Part shown: positions 1 to 12,217 of the stretch, one piece after another
Position numbering within the stretch: the first letter of the stretch is position 1
How the letters are laid out: the number at the start of each line of letters is the position of its first letter
Assembly (NCBI GenBank): GCA_036365455.1
Contig: JAWQUS010000020.1
Span: 8,033,001-8,097,000 of the forward strand
DNA from: Macrosoma leucophasiata
Lineage: Eukaryota; Arthropoda; Insecta; Lepidoptera; Hedylidae
Length of the DNA stretch: 64,000 nt
Reading direction: 5' to 3'
Program-made: the position numbers and the translations under genes
The notes under the pieces: model-generated
Told to the model about the DNA's origin: nothing
What the model saw: the letters and a program-made list of their open reading frames with translations, nothing else
Database searches by the model: none

Positions 1-68
1 GGGAATCGAACCCAGGACCTCAGCGTAGTAGTAGTGGCCTGCTACCGCTACCGGCTACCGAGGCAGTT
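1..68 (-). mobile_element. SINE-A head fragment, cut by the window edge
   Basis: On the minus strand this is the tRNA-like head of the SINE-A family, with a B-box-like 'ggttcgattccc' and an A-box-like region near the right end. It matches the right ends of the copies at 21662-21979 and 40318-40627. Only the head is inside the window. Confidence 0.75.
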
Positions 69-1695
69 AAATAAACAAAATTAAATATGTCTATATGTAA
101 TTGTATAAAAGCCACAGAAATATGAATATCAATAACTTGTTATTTAAATTTCTATGATTACAGCGAAATATTCAAATAACTAGATGTTAAAATTAATATT
201 CATTGAAATTAATATCGTACGCGACACCGATAATTGGGCAAATGAGACATAAAAGGGGAATATTACCCGTATTACACCAACCATCATTGAAATTGGTCAC
301 ATTAGTGATACTGAATACTAAATACATGACACAAATGTATAGCAATAACACTTTAATAACTTTTAACAACTTGATTTCGATGTTCTTGTATTGATATACC
401 AAATCTCTTAAATGGGTCCGGGAATTTTGACATTGGGGCCTCAGTAGTGGTATCATTTCTATTTTTGATCAGCTATTGGCTACAATCATTTTTACATCGG
501 ACATCTTTTCGATGGTACCATTGCAATTGCTCAGCGCGTTGTCTGAACGCAACTTCAATTGACAGCTCAAATTAATCATGCCTGTACATGGTCTTTGAAA
601 GAGTTACATTTCTTCCCAAATATTTATTTGTAGATGTTTAGTGTAGCTTACAAAGAATTTACATTACAACAATGTGAAACGTGTTCTTGTTTGACATCAG
701 GCTACCTCGAAAAATCCGATTTGTAGATAAATAAAATAATCCCGAAATTCACACAAGAAAAAGCAAACAGAAAAGTGATAGAAACGGATATTGCGAAAAC
801 AAAGACATTCTTATCAATCAAATAAAGCTTAGTTCACAAGCAATTAACTACAGTAAGAAAAATGAATGTAACAAACCATGACAACAAGCTAAGGCGATGC
901 ATTGCAAAGACTACCGTCAATTGTTATGGGGACAATTACTGCAGACAAAACGACGCGAGTCATTGACCAGCGAGCAATAATTCACCGCAAATATATCAAG
1001 TTGTGTAGAAATAGTCTGGTCGGCGAATTATAGGTACGCTAATATAGCCCAAGGGTAAGCTTTATTGCTATCTAGCCACACTATTGTGAAAGATTCGAAC
1101 GTTGCAGCTAAAAGTTAACACTCTCTTATTGCAAATTAGACGTTTATTTGCCACAAGGGTTAATTAACGGTTTATTGTTTTGGTTTTAAATGGTACGTAG
1201 ATACATTTGATGGGAAAATTTAAACACAATCTAACAGTCCTTAAGTAGTCAGTTATTATGTATACAGTAATACATTAATAATATCTACATTTATAATATG
1301 AAATCAATATTTTTTTCTGTGCTTAAAATAATAAAATATTTAATTTAGAGCAAAAAGAGCCAAAGTATTACCAATTCCAACATATGCTCAATACTAGAGT
1401 ACTATCGTATACTAAAATTTTAAAGACTTTTATTTTGTATGGAAATTAAATAGAATCACATATGGCACCATTAAACTTACACTTTACAGCTATCTTAATG
1501 TCTTGGTGGCTTTGTGGTAATAAGGTTTCTACTACTTTTAGTCCAAAGAATAAACGCTGGGTAAATACCATGTTTTTTTCTATTTGGAAAATAATCTTAG
1601 TCACTTCGGGAGCTTTCATATAATGTGTCAAAAATCAACAATCGTGATTATCGGAAGACTGATCAACTTGAGCATGATTCCAAAAACAATTTCTT
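69..1695. other. No supported feature
   Basis: AT-rich sequence with many stops in all frames. The longest open frame (minus, 193-456, 87 codons) has no recognisable motif and is probably chance. I see no repeat boundary or RNA gene. Confidence 0.5.
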
Positions 1696-1696
1696 T

Positions 1697-1860
1697 ATGA
1701 CATGAAGGTTAGCAAACAAGCATGCAATTCATATAGATATTAAGTGATCGACAGCAGCAGAGACGTCAATAGGAAAAAGGGGTTAAAATGCAGTTTGCCA
1801 CCCTTGAAGTCTAAGTTGCCTCTGATATCGTTATTATGGGGCCATACAATTAAATGTAAT
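1697..1860 (-). mobile_element. SINE-B, old 3' part
   Basis: Diverged match to the SINE-B tail in reverse: 'gcaaacaagcatgcaattca' followed by 'aaaatgcag' and 'ggggccatacaatta'. The head half and the poly(A) are not recognisable. Confidence 0.6.
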
Positions 1861-2424
1861 TTACTGTCTGGAATTCCACAATTATCTGTGGATAACACGG
1901 AAGCACAAAACATGATGGTTTTATGGAACATAAAAATTCCCGCTACGTGAATGACTTCTTAAATATTGGCCACACATAAAATCAGCATTTGTCACCTCGT
2001 ACAAGACATAAAAGTGTTAGCTAAAGAATTGTCCTCGTTTCAAAATACCGTAATCAGGTAAAGTATTTTGTGCCGAGCATTTTTGAATGAAAAATATAGC
2101 GACTCATAATTTCTGGCACAATTTTTTCTTCGGAAAAGAAATTAATTTTACACTTATGTCCAATGTTGTATAATTTAAATATATATTTGTACATGGAGAA
2201 TGAAAGATATCTGTTGCATGGAAAATTCACGACATAATGTTTACTAAAGTAAATGGAACTGCAATTTTTGTCTTTGGTAGGTTTATTTTATATATATCTA
2301 ACCCTAACATCTTTCCTAAGTACCAAATATTCGCAAGTTGACGTAAGGAATTATGAATTATTATTTTCATATCACCAAAATATTTGCTTGTAGTATTTTC
2401 TTCAAAACTTTTAAGAACATTACA
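1861..2424. other. No supported feature
   Basis: AT-rich; no open frame, RNA gene or repeat that I can support. Confidence 0.5.
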
Positions 2425-2480
2425 TGTTCTGAAATAAAACTATTTCTACAAATTTATCTCCGTTGTCCCGGTAAGCCGAC
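2425..2480 (+). mobile_element. Penelope-like element terminal-repeat fragment
   Basis: 'gaaataaaactatttctac' followed by 'aaatttatctcc' matches the terminal-repeat start seen at 7241-7270 and 63611-63635. It is a short fragment facing the longer inverted copy at 2510-2643. Confidence 0.5.
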
Positions 2481-2509
2481 GGTAGTTGAAAAGCACAGAC
2501 TAATATGTG

Positions 2510-2643
2510 CTGAATAGCGAGTGGGTATAGCGACCGAAACGTTAAGATAAACCAAAAAAATATTTGAGCTTAAGTGAGATATGCTCGTAAAAATGGTTTT
2601 ATTCCAATGAGTTTTGATCGCGAAAATCTAAGAACACATTAAA
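2510..2643 (-). mobile_element. Penelope-like element terminal repeat, inverted copy
   Basis: Read on the minus strand it gives, in order, a diverged 'cttagattttcgcg', 'ctcattggaataaaa', 'tttttacgagcatatctcac' and then 'acgtttcggtcgct', the same order as 7209-7350. The 'gcgaccgaaacg' core at about 2537-2550 is where the family carries a hammerhead-ribozyme-like motif; this copy has lost the CUGA-type half. Confidence 0.55.
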
Positions 2644-2949
2644 TTACATTTCACTGTCGCAATTCCACATTATGACCAAAAGGTGCATCAAAGGATGGCT
2701 GACTGCATTCTTCAAATTTATCAATTTATCTTCTGTTGAGTACGTAATCGTTGAATAACCCGTCAAGCACGATAATTATAGAACTTAACCTCCTCTATTG
2801 AGGTTTATGACCAACAATTTACCACAACGACTGTATGTGAGTCGGAACAAATTGCAACGTATATCGTAAAATGCTATCATTTTAATCTTTATGCAAAACA
2901 TGACAATTGTAGCATGTTCTTTAGCACTAATTCTCTAGTCAATACTTAT

Positions 2950-3098
2950 AAAAAAACTGTCGAAGTGTAAATTCTGTACATTAAAAATATTGAAAAAATA
3001 AATACCATGGGATGTTACTAGATCGATACCGAACCCAAATATGTGATTAGAAAAATTTTTGTCTACCTGTCTGTCTGTTTGTCTGTTTGTTCAAGCAC
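2950..3098 (-). repeat. Dispersed repeat with CAGACAGA tract, copy 1
   Basis: Inverted match to 30817-30965. Shared blocks include 'gaacccaaatatgtgattag' and 'gtaaattctgtac', joined by a (CTGT)n tract. It looks like the 3' region of a non-LTR element, but no coding part is present. Confidence 0.6.
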
Positions 3099-3706
3099 CG
3101 AGATGGAATAACGATTATTAATAATGATAAGTATAACGAAAGATAGAAAGAAATTAAGTTATCTGTTCTTTAATTACAGACGAGTTAATTTTTTTATTTC
3201 TGAAAGTTCATCAATTATTGTTTTGAAAAGACACATATGACTCATGGTTGTACTGAAATTGTGTTGTACACTCAGTATACGTATACCACATACGCCCATA
3301 TACTGTATATCCACCAGATCGAGTGAATCTCAGCTGATAAAATATAAGAGCATAACCCTAATTCAACTCTGTTAAAATATTTGAACTACTAGTTAAAATA
3401 CGGGAACTATTTAAAAAGCCCGTAGCGGTTCGTTTTAAGTTACCTATAATGGTTGGTGAAACAGAGCATTTCTATTACCATGCGATTAAACCCAACTGTT
3501 ATAAGAAAATGAGAACATATAGTTAATACCTGAGAACATATAATACCGTTATGTATAGGGCAGTTATAAAATACATGTAGCAATTCAAAGAAAAATGTTA
3601 AGATAGGTATTATTAATTAAGGTAACAATTGTTACAACTCTATCACGATAATAATACCTACAATGTTACACGTCCCATCTATGATCAAAATCGGAACCTC
3701 CAATGC
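3099..3706. other. No supported feature
   Basis: AT-rich sequence without a usable open frame or recognised repeat. Confidence 0.5.
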
Positions 3707-4001
3707 TTTTTTTTTTTTTTATGTTTTAAGAGTGGCAAACAAGCATACAGTTCACATCGATGTTAAGTGATGACTGCAGCCTATAGACACCCACACAATG
3801 ACCAGAGGTAAAAATGCAGATGCGTTACCACTCCTGAGGCCTAAGGTGTTATGCCTCTGTGCCGGAAATTACAGGGCCATATATTACCACCTGACCGGAG
3901 GAACACGATAGTGCTGAACACTACCATTTAGCGGCAAGTATATTAGGTAATGCGGTGGTGCCTACGCCCGCGAGCTCCGTCACTGGAGCTCTACCACCAG
4001 T
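3707..4001 (-). mobile_element. SINE-B, near full length
   Basis: A T-run (minus-strand poly-A) at 3707-3720 is followed by the reversed tail 'gcaaacaagcatacagttc', the middle 'acagggccatatattacc', and the head 'gagctctaccaccagt'. A possible imperfect target duplication ('aatgctt' / 'agtgctt') flanks it. No protein is encoded; the family must be mobilised in trans. Confidence 0.8.
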
Positions 4002-4490
4002 AAAAAGTGCTTCCTGGTATTTAGGTCTCAAAACGTGACGTTTCAAACAATAAGATACTATCATTAACAAACACATTAAGAAATCGAGAAATATCCAAAA
4101 ATTTACATTGTGAGCCACGCGAATGTCGTCAACATTGAATTTCTACTTCGTATATATACGAGTACATTGTATAAAACATTCACTGGTTCTTTCTCTGGAA
4201 CTTTGAGTAATCGTGAATCTTAAGCATGGAGATAAATTGCATCCAGGAACTCAAGAGTTAGCACCTATATGGTGCGGTCAGTTTCGCCGCCATTTGTTAC
4301 TGCCCATATAAGGCGATTATCCATTATAGTTACATTTGCCATAGGTCAAGATCGTCTGTATTGTGATAGCCGATATGTTATCATTTTGTCCTAAAAGTAT
4401 TCATATTAGGTACTTTTTGATAAAATTTTCATATATTATTTTACGTGTTATTTATAGTACAGATTTTTCTTACTTTAAAATACTTACCCT
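4002..4490. other. No supported feature
   Basis: Nothing recognisable. The minus open frame ending near 3921 runs mostly through the SINE-B copy and is not a gene. Confidence 0.5.
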
Positions 4491-4592
4491 GGGTTGCACC
4501 AACATATTTGTTAAAGTTTATGTAACAATTTACATCTTTCTCTAACTGTAACAAATTTGTTAAGGTTAGAGAAGGATGTAAAATGTAACATT
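4491..4592. repeat. MITE-like fragment with internal inverted repeat
   Basis: A 'gggttgcaccaac' motif (4491-4503) resembles the terminus of a common lepidopteran MITE. Arms at 4521-4546 and 4565-4590 are complementary with a few mismatches ('acatctttctctaac' versus 'gttagagaaggatgt'). The matching right terminus is missing. Confidence 0.4.
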
Positions 4593-5279
4593 ATAACTTA
4601 TAGGTACTTTAACAAATAATAACTTTAACATTAACAACAACATGTTTATTATTAGCGATCAGAAGGGTTACAAGTACGGATACAAAAGGTACCTATTTAC
4701 TTTGTTAATCATGAATATTTACCTAAATTAGAAAAAAATATATTAAAGATATGTCATAGGCACTAGCGTAAAATTTAGGCATCATCAGTAATAAGGAACT
4801 GATTATATTACTCGTAGCCTCAAAGACAAGGATATACCGCCAAAAACCTACACCTACTCGTAAACAAACAATGTCCTAACCTAACGAAACAATTGTCCAT
4901 TTTAATTCAATGATACATTGTCCCGCAAAACATTGTCACAATAAAGTATTTTATTGGTTTCCGTTTACTTTGAAAATTAGTTATTGCGTAAGATTTTATT
5001 GTTGCTACCACTATATATGGCAATGGATGACGATTAATCAAAAATAAATAAACTGACAATAACAATCAAAGAGTAGGTGTCGATTAGATCATCCATAGCT
5101 TGACAAGTTTAACAGAACAACATGATTCACAATCATTTCTGCGTAATTTTTCAAGGAAACAAGACCAAATTGCAAGCATGCAGAAATAATAGTGAAAAGT
5201 CAACGAACTCCAATTAACAAAACTAGAGGCAATGCAATTGAATTCTAAACTAGTCACAGTAATAGCGCACAATCACGAA
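4593..5279. other. No supported feature
   Basis: AT-rich sequence, nothing recognisable on either strand. Confidence 0.45.
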
Positions 5280-5720
5280 TTTCGCATCGCGACACGTTTG
5301 AACGGAACTGCACATTTCAATAAAAATACCACGGAATGCGATGCGGCTCGGGAATTCGGTGCCAGTTGTGTAAAGATTCTGCGATACTTTTCACTAACGC
5401 ACGTATATGTGTGATGTGCGTATATTTGCAATACCGCTCGATCGCGCTATCCAATCGACCGATCGGAAACGTCGGCGCCGGCGCACTGCCAGCGGTATCT
5501 TACGTATTGCCCTGCAGGACGACCGCGTCGTCGACAACTTTAATTTGAACTTGGTTCTCAGCTGCACGCAGTCCTTCACGTCTTCTTGTTGTTTCTTGGT
5601 TGGGATCTTAATTAATTATATCAAATACCGCGCCAAGGTGGTCGACCCTTCGTCTAAATGCAACTTGGAGAAAGATATCTTATGTAATACGGATAAAGCC
5701 GCGAGTGCCGAGATTTTGCC
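5280..5720. other. CpG-rich islet, possible promoter or first exon
   Basis: This stretch stands out from its AT-rich surroundings by many CpGs, for example 'aaacgtcggcgccggcgcac' at about 5468-5487, and a CCAAT sequence at about 5450. Open frames exist on both strands (plus 5407-5790, 127 codons; minus 5394-5579), but neither protein shows a known motif. It is not a copy of any repeat in the window. A host promoter or 5' exon would fit, but chance or a degraded element cannot be excluded. Confidence 0.25.
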
Positions 5721-5799
5721 CGCGATAGCACCACAATTGTATGTAAATTTACGTATCTTTGGCATCATTCTTCTCATATACGAAGAATAATATAGGTAT

Positions 5800-7208
5800 A
5801 ATGTAACAAGGTAGAGACCGTTCCGTTCATATTTTATCTCATCATATAATGGTCATCCTAATATGAATAAAAAGGAACGCACCCATGAAGTCGGATGAAT
5901 CCTTTGATGTTTGGAAGTCGATGTGGCCGGCGCTCTTCCCCGGCCCATTTTTACAATAAAAACCTCTTTCGGTAGCCTTAAAAGGGGAGCGATCTCGGAA
6001 AAAAATGTTATACAACTTTCCTTTTCAAAGGGACGCATTATGTGGAATAAAGTTATCTGGACATAACCTTTTATAGGTGGCATCCGTGAGTAGTAGTATT
6101 GCAAAAAGGTCAGTAGAAACGAGTTGGTCATTACATAGAATGTGTTGCTAACGTCCGGATGAAAGTAAAATTTATTTACAGCGCTCTGTCCACAAGCTAC
6201 GTTATATTTTATAGGTGTGTACGGATATTTATGCAATATTATAACAATCTAGTAAAATTCTTTCATGACGTTGATACGTGCAGGTGTAGTTTTTATTCGG
6301 AAAAATATTAATTCTTATTAACTGAACTCAGTAGTTTAGATATTGAACATTTCAAATTTGTTTATATTGCACCAAAGTAGCAACGAATTCTAATAGAGCA
6401 ATGCGGTACAAGTCGAACCACGATTAAAGTTCGATTGAAATTGTAAATACGAAGAGCACTTTATTTTGGTAAACTAAAAATATTCGAATCTTGAACTCTT
6501 CATGAGTTTATGTTTACTCAGTGCTCCTGTATGTACAGGTTTATTTTTTTCGCCTTTCACCACTGTTCAATATTTGCCGGTATTTTAACGACGGGAAAGT
6601 TGTAATCCGGCGACAGGACGAGCAAATGGATTAATGTGAAGTTTCTTTATCGCCGCTTATACGTGCGTGCGGTAGGTTACCTTTTTCGTACGGAATGACA
6701 CAAAGTTGACAGCGATTTTTGACACAACAATTAATTTTAAACGTAACGAAAACACGTAAACATCTGTTAATTTTATTTTGTTATACAGATTTGCCTTTTC
6801 AACAAGGCAGTTCTTCGTTAAGCCAGTGACGAATGGATTTCAAGCAGAACACATGAATGGGTAATTACAGACTTTGTATCATATATCTTCTAGGATGCAG
6901 GACATAATTTATTAGACTTTCATCTATCACACTTACCTTATTTGAATATAAAGAAGTCATGAAACATGCTCTACAGCGAAATGAAATGACAACAGTTTAT
7001 TTTTACTAAAGCGGGGTTGGTACATTCAGTTACAGTTTTCTGGGAATCGTATTTATTGTATCGAGGTAGGCTATTCTTAATCTCATCATTAAAAGATGTA
7101 ATCGAATGATGCATTTCTAACATCGAATGAAATTAACAAACCTAATAGGATATAAATAGGTATATGGCGTAAGTGATTACAGCCGAAAGATGAGTAACGA
7201 TTATTTTA
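5800..7208. other. No supported feature
   Basis: A 127-codon open frame on the minus strand (5853-6236) has no family resemblance that I recognise, and its codon content looks like noise. No repeats or RNA genes were found. Confidence 0.45.
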
Positions 7209-7350
7209 TGTTCTTAGGTTTTCGCGAGCTACACTCATTGAAATAAAACTATTTTTACGGATTTATCTCGCGTATATTAAACTAAAATGATTTTTAAAAT
7301 CAACCCGACGTTTCGGTCGCTTTTCAGCTTCCGTGGTCGATCGTGGAACG
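7209..7350 (+). mobile_element. Penelope-like element terminal repeat, solo
   Basis: Starts 'atgttcttaggttttcgcg' exactly as at 63579, continues 'gaaataaaactatttttacg', and ends near 'gacgtttcggtcgcttttca'. Penelope-like elements have such pseudo-LTRs, known to include hammerhead ribozymes. On the minus strand 'ctgaaaagcgaccgaaac' (about 7309-7327) looks like the conserved core with one base off the CUGANGA consensus. No coding part is attached, so this is a solo or remnant terminal repeat. Confidence 0.6.
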
Positions 7351-8357
7351 ATTATTTTATAAAATTAAAAGCAAAATTACTTTAGTTAATCTTCACGTTT
7401 GGTGATCCCGATGAAAATTGTATCAGTTCTACCTTCGCACCGCACCGCTGGGACCCGGACTAGCTAATGAAGGCAGGGCTATGAATACATATTGGTGCTT
7501 TAGAGTATACCAATGATGCTGAATAATTAATAGCAACAATGTTCTTAACTCTACCGTTGAGAGGTTTCGAGGTGAGTTACGAAACGACGAGACATGGACA
7601 GCTTTGATGATTGCTCTACGTCACCAAGATGTATTGTGTACTATTAGGAAATTTTATCTCAACAGTGAGGAAGCCGTTTATTTTTGTACTTACAACTTAT
7701 TTTCAATCAAAGTTTATTTTCCATTAGCTTTTTTTTTTTAATAGAGTAAAACACAAAAAAAAAGATTTTAGAAAAGTTCTCTGTGAGGTAAGGTTCGGTT
7801 AGTGATTGTATTCATCGTGAATTTCAGAGATGTGAAGTGTTTAAAAAGTTTAAAAATATAAATAAGAAAATACGGAAGTTTCTTAAGAAACAAATAGACT
7901 AGACAAAAATAAATGAACTAATTTAAAAGGTTACAATTTGATACAGCCTTTTAAAGTTTTACTTAACAAAAACATATTGCAAATAATAATGCATTACAAG
8001 CAGGTAATACAAAAGAACACATGTTTTGTGATAGACATTTTTTAGTAAAATAAGAACAGAGTAGGTACACATACACGACTTAATCAACGTAAAATCACGC
8101 ACGCATCTAACTCTAAATAAGCTGTTAGCTTTTACAACCGTTAAAATGTGAAATGGGATTAGACAAATGAAAACGCATGCCGTGTCGTGCAAAGCTGAGT
8201 TCTGCGGTGTTCTTAATTAATTTAGCATCGGGAGGGCTCTGAAATAGCTAAAACGGTGTAATTGGTTCAGATGGCGCGCGGCGATTCTGTAAACACCTTC
8301 GTTTCTTTTCAATGGGTGGAAATAATATTTGTTTACACGATAACGATAATAAATTCT
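7351..8357. other. No supported feature
   Basis: AT-rich; short homopolymer runs near 7730 and 7755. No gene or repeat that I can support. Confidence 0.5.
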
Positions 8358-8451
8358 ACATTTAAAATAATATAAGATTATAATGACTACATATACAATG
8401 CGTACACATTGTGTACCTATGTAGTCATTATTATCTTACTATTTAAAATGT
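8358..8451. repeat. Imperfect hairpin-forming inverted repeat
   Basis: Arms of roughly 45 nt: 'acatttaaaata' at the left pairs with 'atttaaaatgt' at the right, and 'taatgactacata' pairs with 'tatgtagtcatta' around a short AC/GT-rich centre. No flanking target duplication is evident. It could be a small MITE or a hairpin-RNA locus. Confidence 0.6.
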
Positions 8452-10100
8452 ATATACATTAATTTATAATTTATCCTACATACATGCAGCGTAGAACTCG
8501 ACATCGATCTCCTAATAAAATTATATTTATCAAAATAATAAAAATACAGCCACGCCACAATTGTGCGTAAACACTTTTAATGTATTTACTAATATTGTTC
8601 CTAATTTAAAAGTATGTGAATAGATAACATCTTATTATTGTATATAAGTCAATTTTTTGTTTTTAGCTCAGCACCCTACACCTACATCATTTGTCCCATA
8701 ACCCCATGGTCGACTGTCAGAGAATGCCTAATGGCATTAAGCCCGCCATTAATAAAAGACGATTGAAAGTGAACAATTTTTTACCATAATATAATTTAAA
8801 TACTAAATGTAAGTATGTAGGTACCAAATGTGTATTGGTGACAAACAAACATATTTTTTATCATACAAAAATACTTTTTTCTATAATTTCAACTTTTGTC
8901 GTAAATAACATAGCTACATATTGTATGTAGGTATATATTCTTTAATGAAGGATTAACCAAGGAAATGTGATTTGTGAGTTGCGTAAATTACGTTACATTC
9001 TTTTTGTATAGTCCAATTTGTGCCATACAACGACACAAAATGAACCGCAATTTCAGTGGAAAGAAAATTACACCGGTTGATATTTTCCCATATAAATAAA
9101 AATAACCTTTTTCTTTCATTATATTTTTTACTCAAACAAAAACATGTATTCGTTTTTTCAAATTTAATTTATTATTCATTACAAATAAATATAACTGATC
9201 AATATTCATAGAGAAATTTATCAGTTCAAAGTTGGCAAAAATTTATCAGTTAAAAATTTTGATTGTATTTTCCAGACGTTTTTTTCGTTATCGTGTTTTG
9301 TAATACTCAGTTTATCAAATTAATCAGAAATTGTCGTCCAAAATTTTGATAATTGATGATACATTAAGTACATAATATTTGCTTACGACATCATAACTAC
9401 TCGAAAGTTAATAATAGACTAAGTAGAATTGCAAGAGTTTATTTCTTGTTTCTTAGAACGTCTGGAAGGTTTCGAATGACTTGACATAAAAGATAGTTAC
9501 TCGACACAAATTACATATCTACTCTTAAGCACTTTGATTGGATATAGCACGCTATGTGACATATTAAAAATCTCGTAAATCAAAAGACAACACGTGAAAA
9601 TAATAACTATAAAAAACATCGATATCTATTCTAACTTGTAAATATACCTACTACTCATAATAAAAAAGAAATCTGCTATATCTATTTGTATTTTTTTTAC
9701 GTTTCTTAATTATTATAAAAATGTGTTCCGATTTTACATAACCTTCAAAAAGCCTCAATGTCCACTTTGCAAAGACTTTGTCCATAAAGTCTTGCAAAGA
9801 GAATACAATCTCAACGAAGCTTTGATCGCTTGGCGCATTTGACTATGGCGATATTTCAAAGACAGAACAGTGTAGCACTAGGACACACAACAGAGGTTTT
9901 TATGTATAAGATTTTAACCCTCCCGAACAAAAACAGCAGCGTCACGTTAAAATTAACCTCTTCGCGGGATTATATGTTTAATGTATTCTAATCAATACAC
10001 AACAATAGATACGTAATAACACTATCACATTAATATTATAACGTCTGTTTGCCTATCACCCCAATAACATGAAAAAGAAATATACATAGGTACCTACCTA
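8452..10100. other. No supported feature
   Basis: Very AT-rich. The minus frame at 8953-9135 (60 codons) is unremarkable. No splice-bounded exon or repeat was recognised. Confidence 0.5.
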
Positions 10101-10103
10101 AAC

Positions 10104-10378
10104 ATGAAATGACGTTTGTTAGTCTTACTAAAACTCAAGTGCGGCTGGACCAGACTGGCTTGGCTGATTATAGATTTGAAATATTTGTAGAAGTTCAAAG
10201 AAGGTTTAAAAGGTGAGAAAATATAAGAAAAAATGTATGTAAGGTAAACAGTTAAATCTAGTAGTTAAATCTACAATTTCATTTTCCCATACAAATAGTT
10301 AGTAGGTACCTGTCAAATCTTTGAAATATTATTTTATTTCTAGGGCGGTACAAAATTCGCCAGGTCAGTTAGCTTACA
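10104..10378 (+). mobile_element. Non-autonomous repeat D, copy 1
   Basis: Shares ordered blocks with 11635-11878 and 21485-22040: 'aaatgacgtttgtta', 'gcggctggaccaga', 'gttcaaagaaggtttaaaag', 'ttcattttcccatacaaata' and the end 'cgccaggtcagttagc'. It has no coding capacity. Superfamily unknown; it belongs to the short arthropod repeats that end in 'cagctagt'. Confidence 0.55.
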
Positions 10379-10824
10379 AAAAAAATCAACAAATCAATTT
10401 GAATTACGTAATTAAAAACGTGAACGTGAACACGTGATCGTAAAACGGTGCTCAATAATGCACCATCCTTCACAGTTGAACATTTTTTGAACACCATGTT
10501 TATCTATGGCTTGGACTGGTTCAGAGATCACGACGTATTTACGAGTCTAAAGTATTAGTAAAGCTATTCATAAAGAGAAGGCAGGGAAATTGACCGCTAA
10601 GGTATCTCAAGGATGTAAAGTGCATTCGCGTGACTCAGACCCAGTCAAGACTGTATTTTTCTCGTTTTATGACCTATGTTTATAATTACTAATGACCGGC
10701 TCCCTTCATTGGCGTGTTCTTAACTGTTTATTGTATTAAGGTGACTTTATTAAGTCGATGAATATGTATGAGGTAAGCGTTCTAATAGTATTTGTGAAAA
10801 GACGGTTACTTTACTTCATTGCTT

Positions 10825-10940
10825 AATTTTAAGGGTTTCGTTGCCTACAAGGAACCTTTATAGATTCGCCATGTCCGTCCCTATCTGTCCGCAGCTTAGC
10901 TCAGTAACTGTTAGTACTAGAAAGCTGTAGTTTGGTAGGA
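10825..10940 (+). repeat. Dispersed LINE 3'-region-like repeat
   Basis: 'gattcgccatgtccgtccct' followed by 'gcttagctcagtaactgtta' and 'ctagaaagctgtagtttggt' resembles a widespread insect LINE 3' UTR segment that I know from general experience. There is no coding part and no second copy in this window to support it. Confidence 0.35.
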
Positions 10941-10956
10941 ATATATTAATAATTTA

Positions 10957-10977
10957 CTATATATATATATATATACT
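10957..10977. repeat. (TA)n microsatellite
   Basis: Uninterrupted alternating TA dinucleotides in an AT-rich stretch. Confidence 0.8.
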
Positions 10978-11017
10978 ATGTTATTTAATACGTTATATAT
11001 TAACTAAGCAGAGAAAG

Positions 11018-11200
11018 TTTTTTTTTGTAATGGAAGAGGCAAACAAGCATGCAGTTCACATTGATGTTAAGTGATGACCGCAGCCTATAGACATCCACAC
11101 AATGACCAGAGGTCAAAATGCAGATGCGCTACCACTCCTGAGGCATTAGGTGTTAAGCCTCTGTGCCGGATATTACATGGCCGTACGTACGTACGTACGT
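11018..11200 (-). mobile_element. SINE-B, truncated, ending in (ACGT)n
   Basis: The minus-strand poly(A) (T-run at about 11018) and tail 'gcaaacaagcatgcagttca' are intact as far as 'acatggccgtac', after which the sequence becomes an (ACGT)n run at 11179-11200. The head half is missing, so the microsatellite grew at the truncation point. Confidence 0.75.
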
Positions 11201-11634
11201 ATAAAGTGATAAAATGTAATTATGAAAAATATTTTTACACAACCGTTTGTCTGTGTACCATAATATTGTAACACAAAATGCTTCACAAATACCTATATGC
11301 CCGCCAAAATACCTGCAATAATTACAATACGAATATTACACAACGTTAACAATAAAAATCATTAATAACCAGGCATTTTCAGCGAGTATTACCATAATGA
11401 CGTATTAATTGTCCTACACCCCTCGATCCACCGCTCGCTTATAGTTATCAACCGTTGTTGCATGAACATTCGGCTGAAAGGGAAATATACATGACTGATT
11501 GAGAGATTAATTATTTTACCTGCGTTGGTAGAGCCTCGGTTTGAAAGGGTTTCGGTGAAAAGGCAGGCTTCAAATAGCAAACGTATGAAAATCTATATTC
11601 ATGACAATAATTACTATACGTAGCCCATACAGAA
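11201..11634. other. No supported feature
   Basis: A 63-codon minus frame (11389-11580) has no recognisable motif. Confidence 0.45.
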
Positions 11635-11878
11635 ACAAGACAAACCACGGTGTCGCTAAAACTCGAGAACGGCTAAACCGATTTGGCTAATTTTGGTTTT
11701 GAATTATTTTTGGAAGTCCAGGGAAGGTTTTAAAGGTATGAAGAAATAGAAGGGAAATAGTAAAAACCACAATTTCATTTTCCCATACAAATAGTCCGTG
11801 TATATATATAAAACTTTTAAATTAAAAACACATTATTTAATTCTGAGGCAATACGAAGTTTGCCGCGTCAGCTAGTGT
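11635..11878 (+). mobile_element. Non-autonomous repeat D, copy 2
   Basis: Begins about 'ggtgtcgctaaaactcgag' and continues 'aacggctaaaccgatttggc', 'ggaagtccagggaaggtttt', 'ttcattttcccatacaaata' and 'gtttgccgcgtcagctagtg'. It follows copy 1 at 10104 block by block. Confidence 0.6.
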
Positions 11879-12217
11879 GATATATTATAATATTATATCA
11901 TGTAACAAAGAAACTACAAACAAACTGTACCCGTTCACTATTTTGATCGTCGAAGACAAACAACACAAGCAATTAATTATTAGTTACGGAGCACGCAGCT
12001 AATATTGTTGGAATGTTATCGCTGAACAAAACAAATAACTCAAGTTTTGTCAATAAATAATGCCCTTAATCTTTTATTCTGGTGGGTTACACAAGTTTTG
12101 GTTGGAAGAATAAGGATGGCAACATCATAGTTATGTTGCATGTTAACGGGATTGGATTTTTATTGTTATAACAACATAATTGTTTAATTTTTAAAGAAAA
12201 ATGGAAAGAAAAATTTG

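Noticed and set aside
5853..6236. 127-codon open frame on the minus strand
   Set aside because: No motif, no splice or start context, and composition like the noise around it.
11179..11200. (ACGT)n run as a possible regulatory element
   Set aside because: Simple microsatellite at a SINE-B truncation point.
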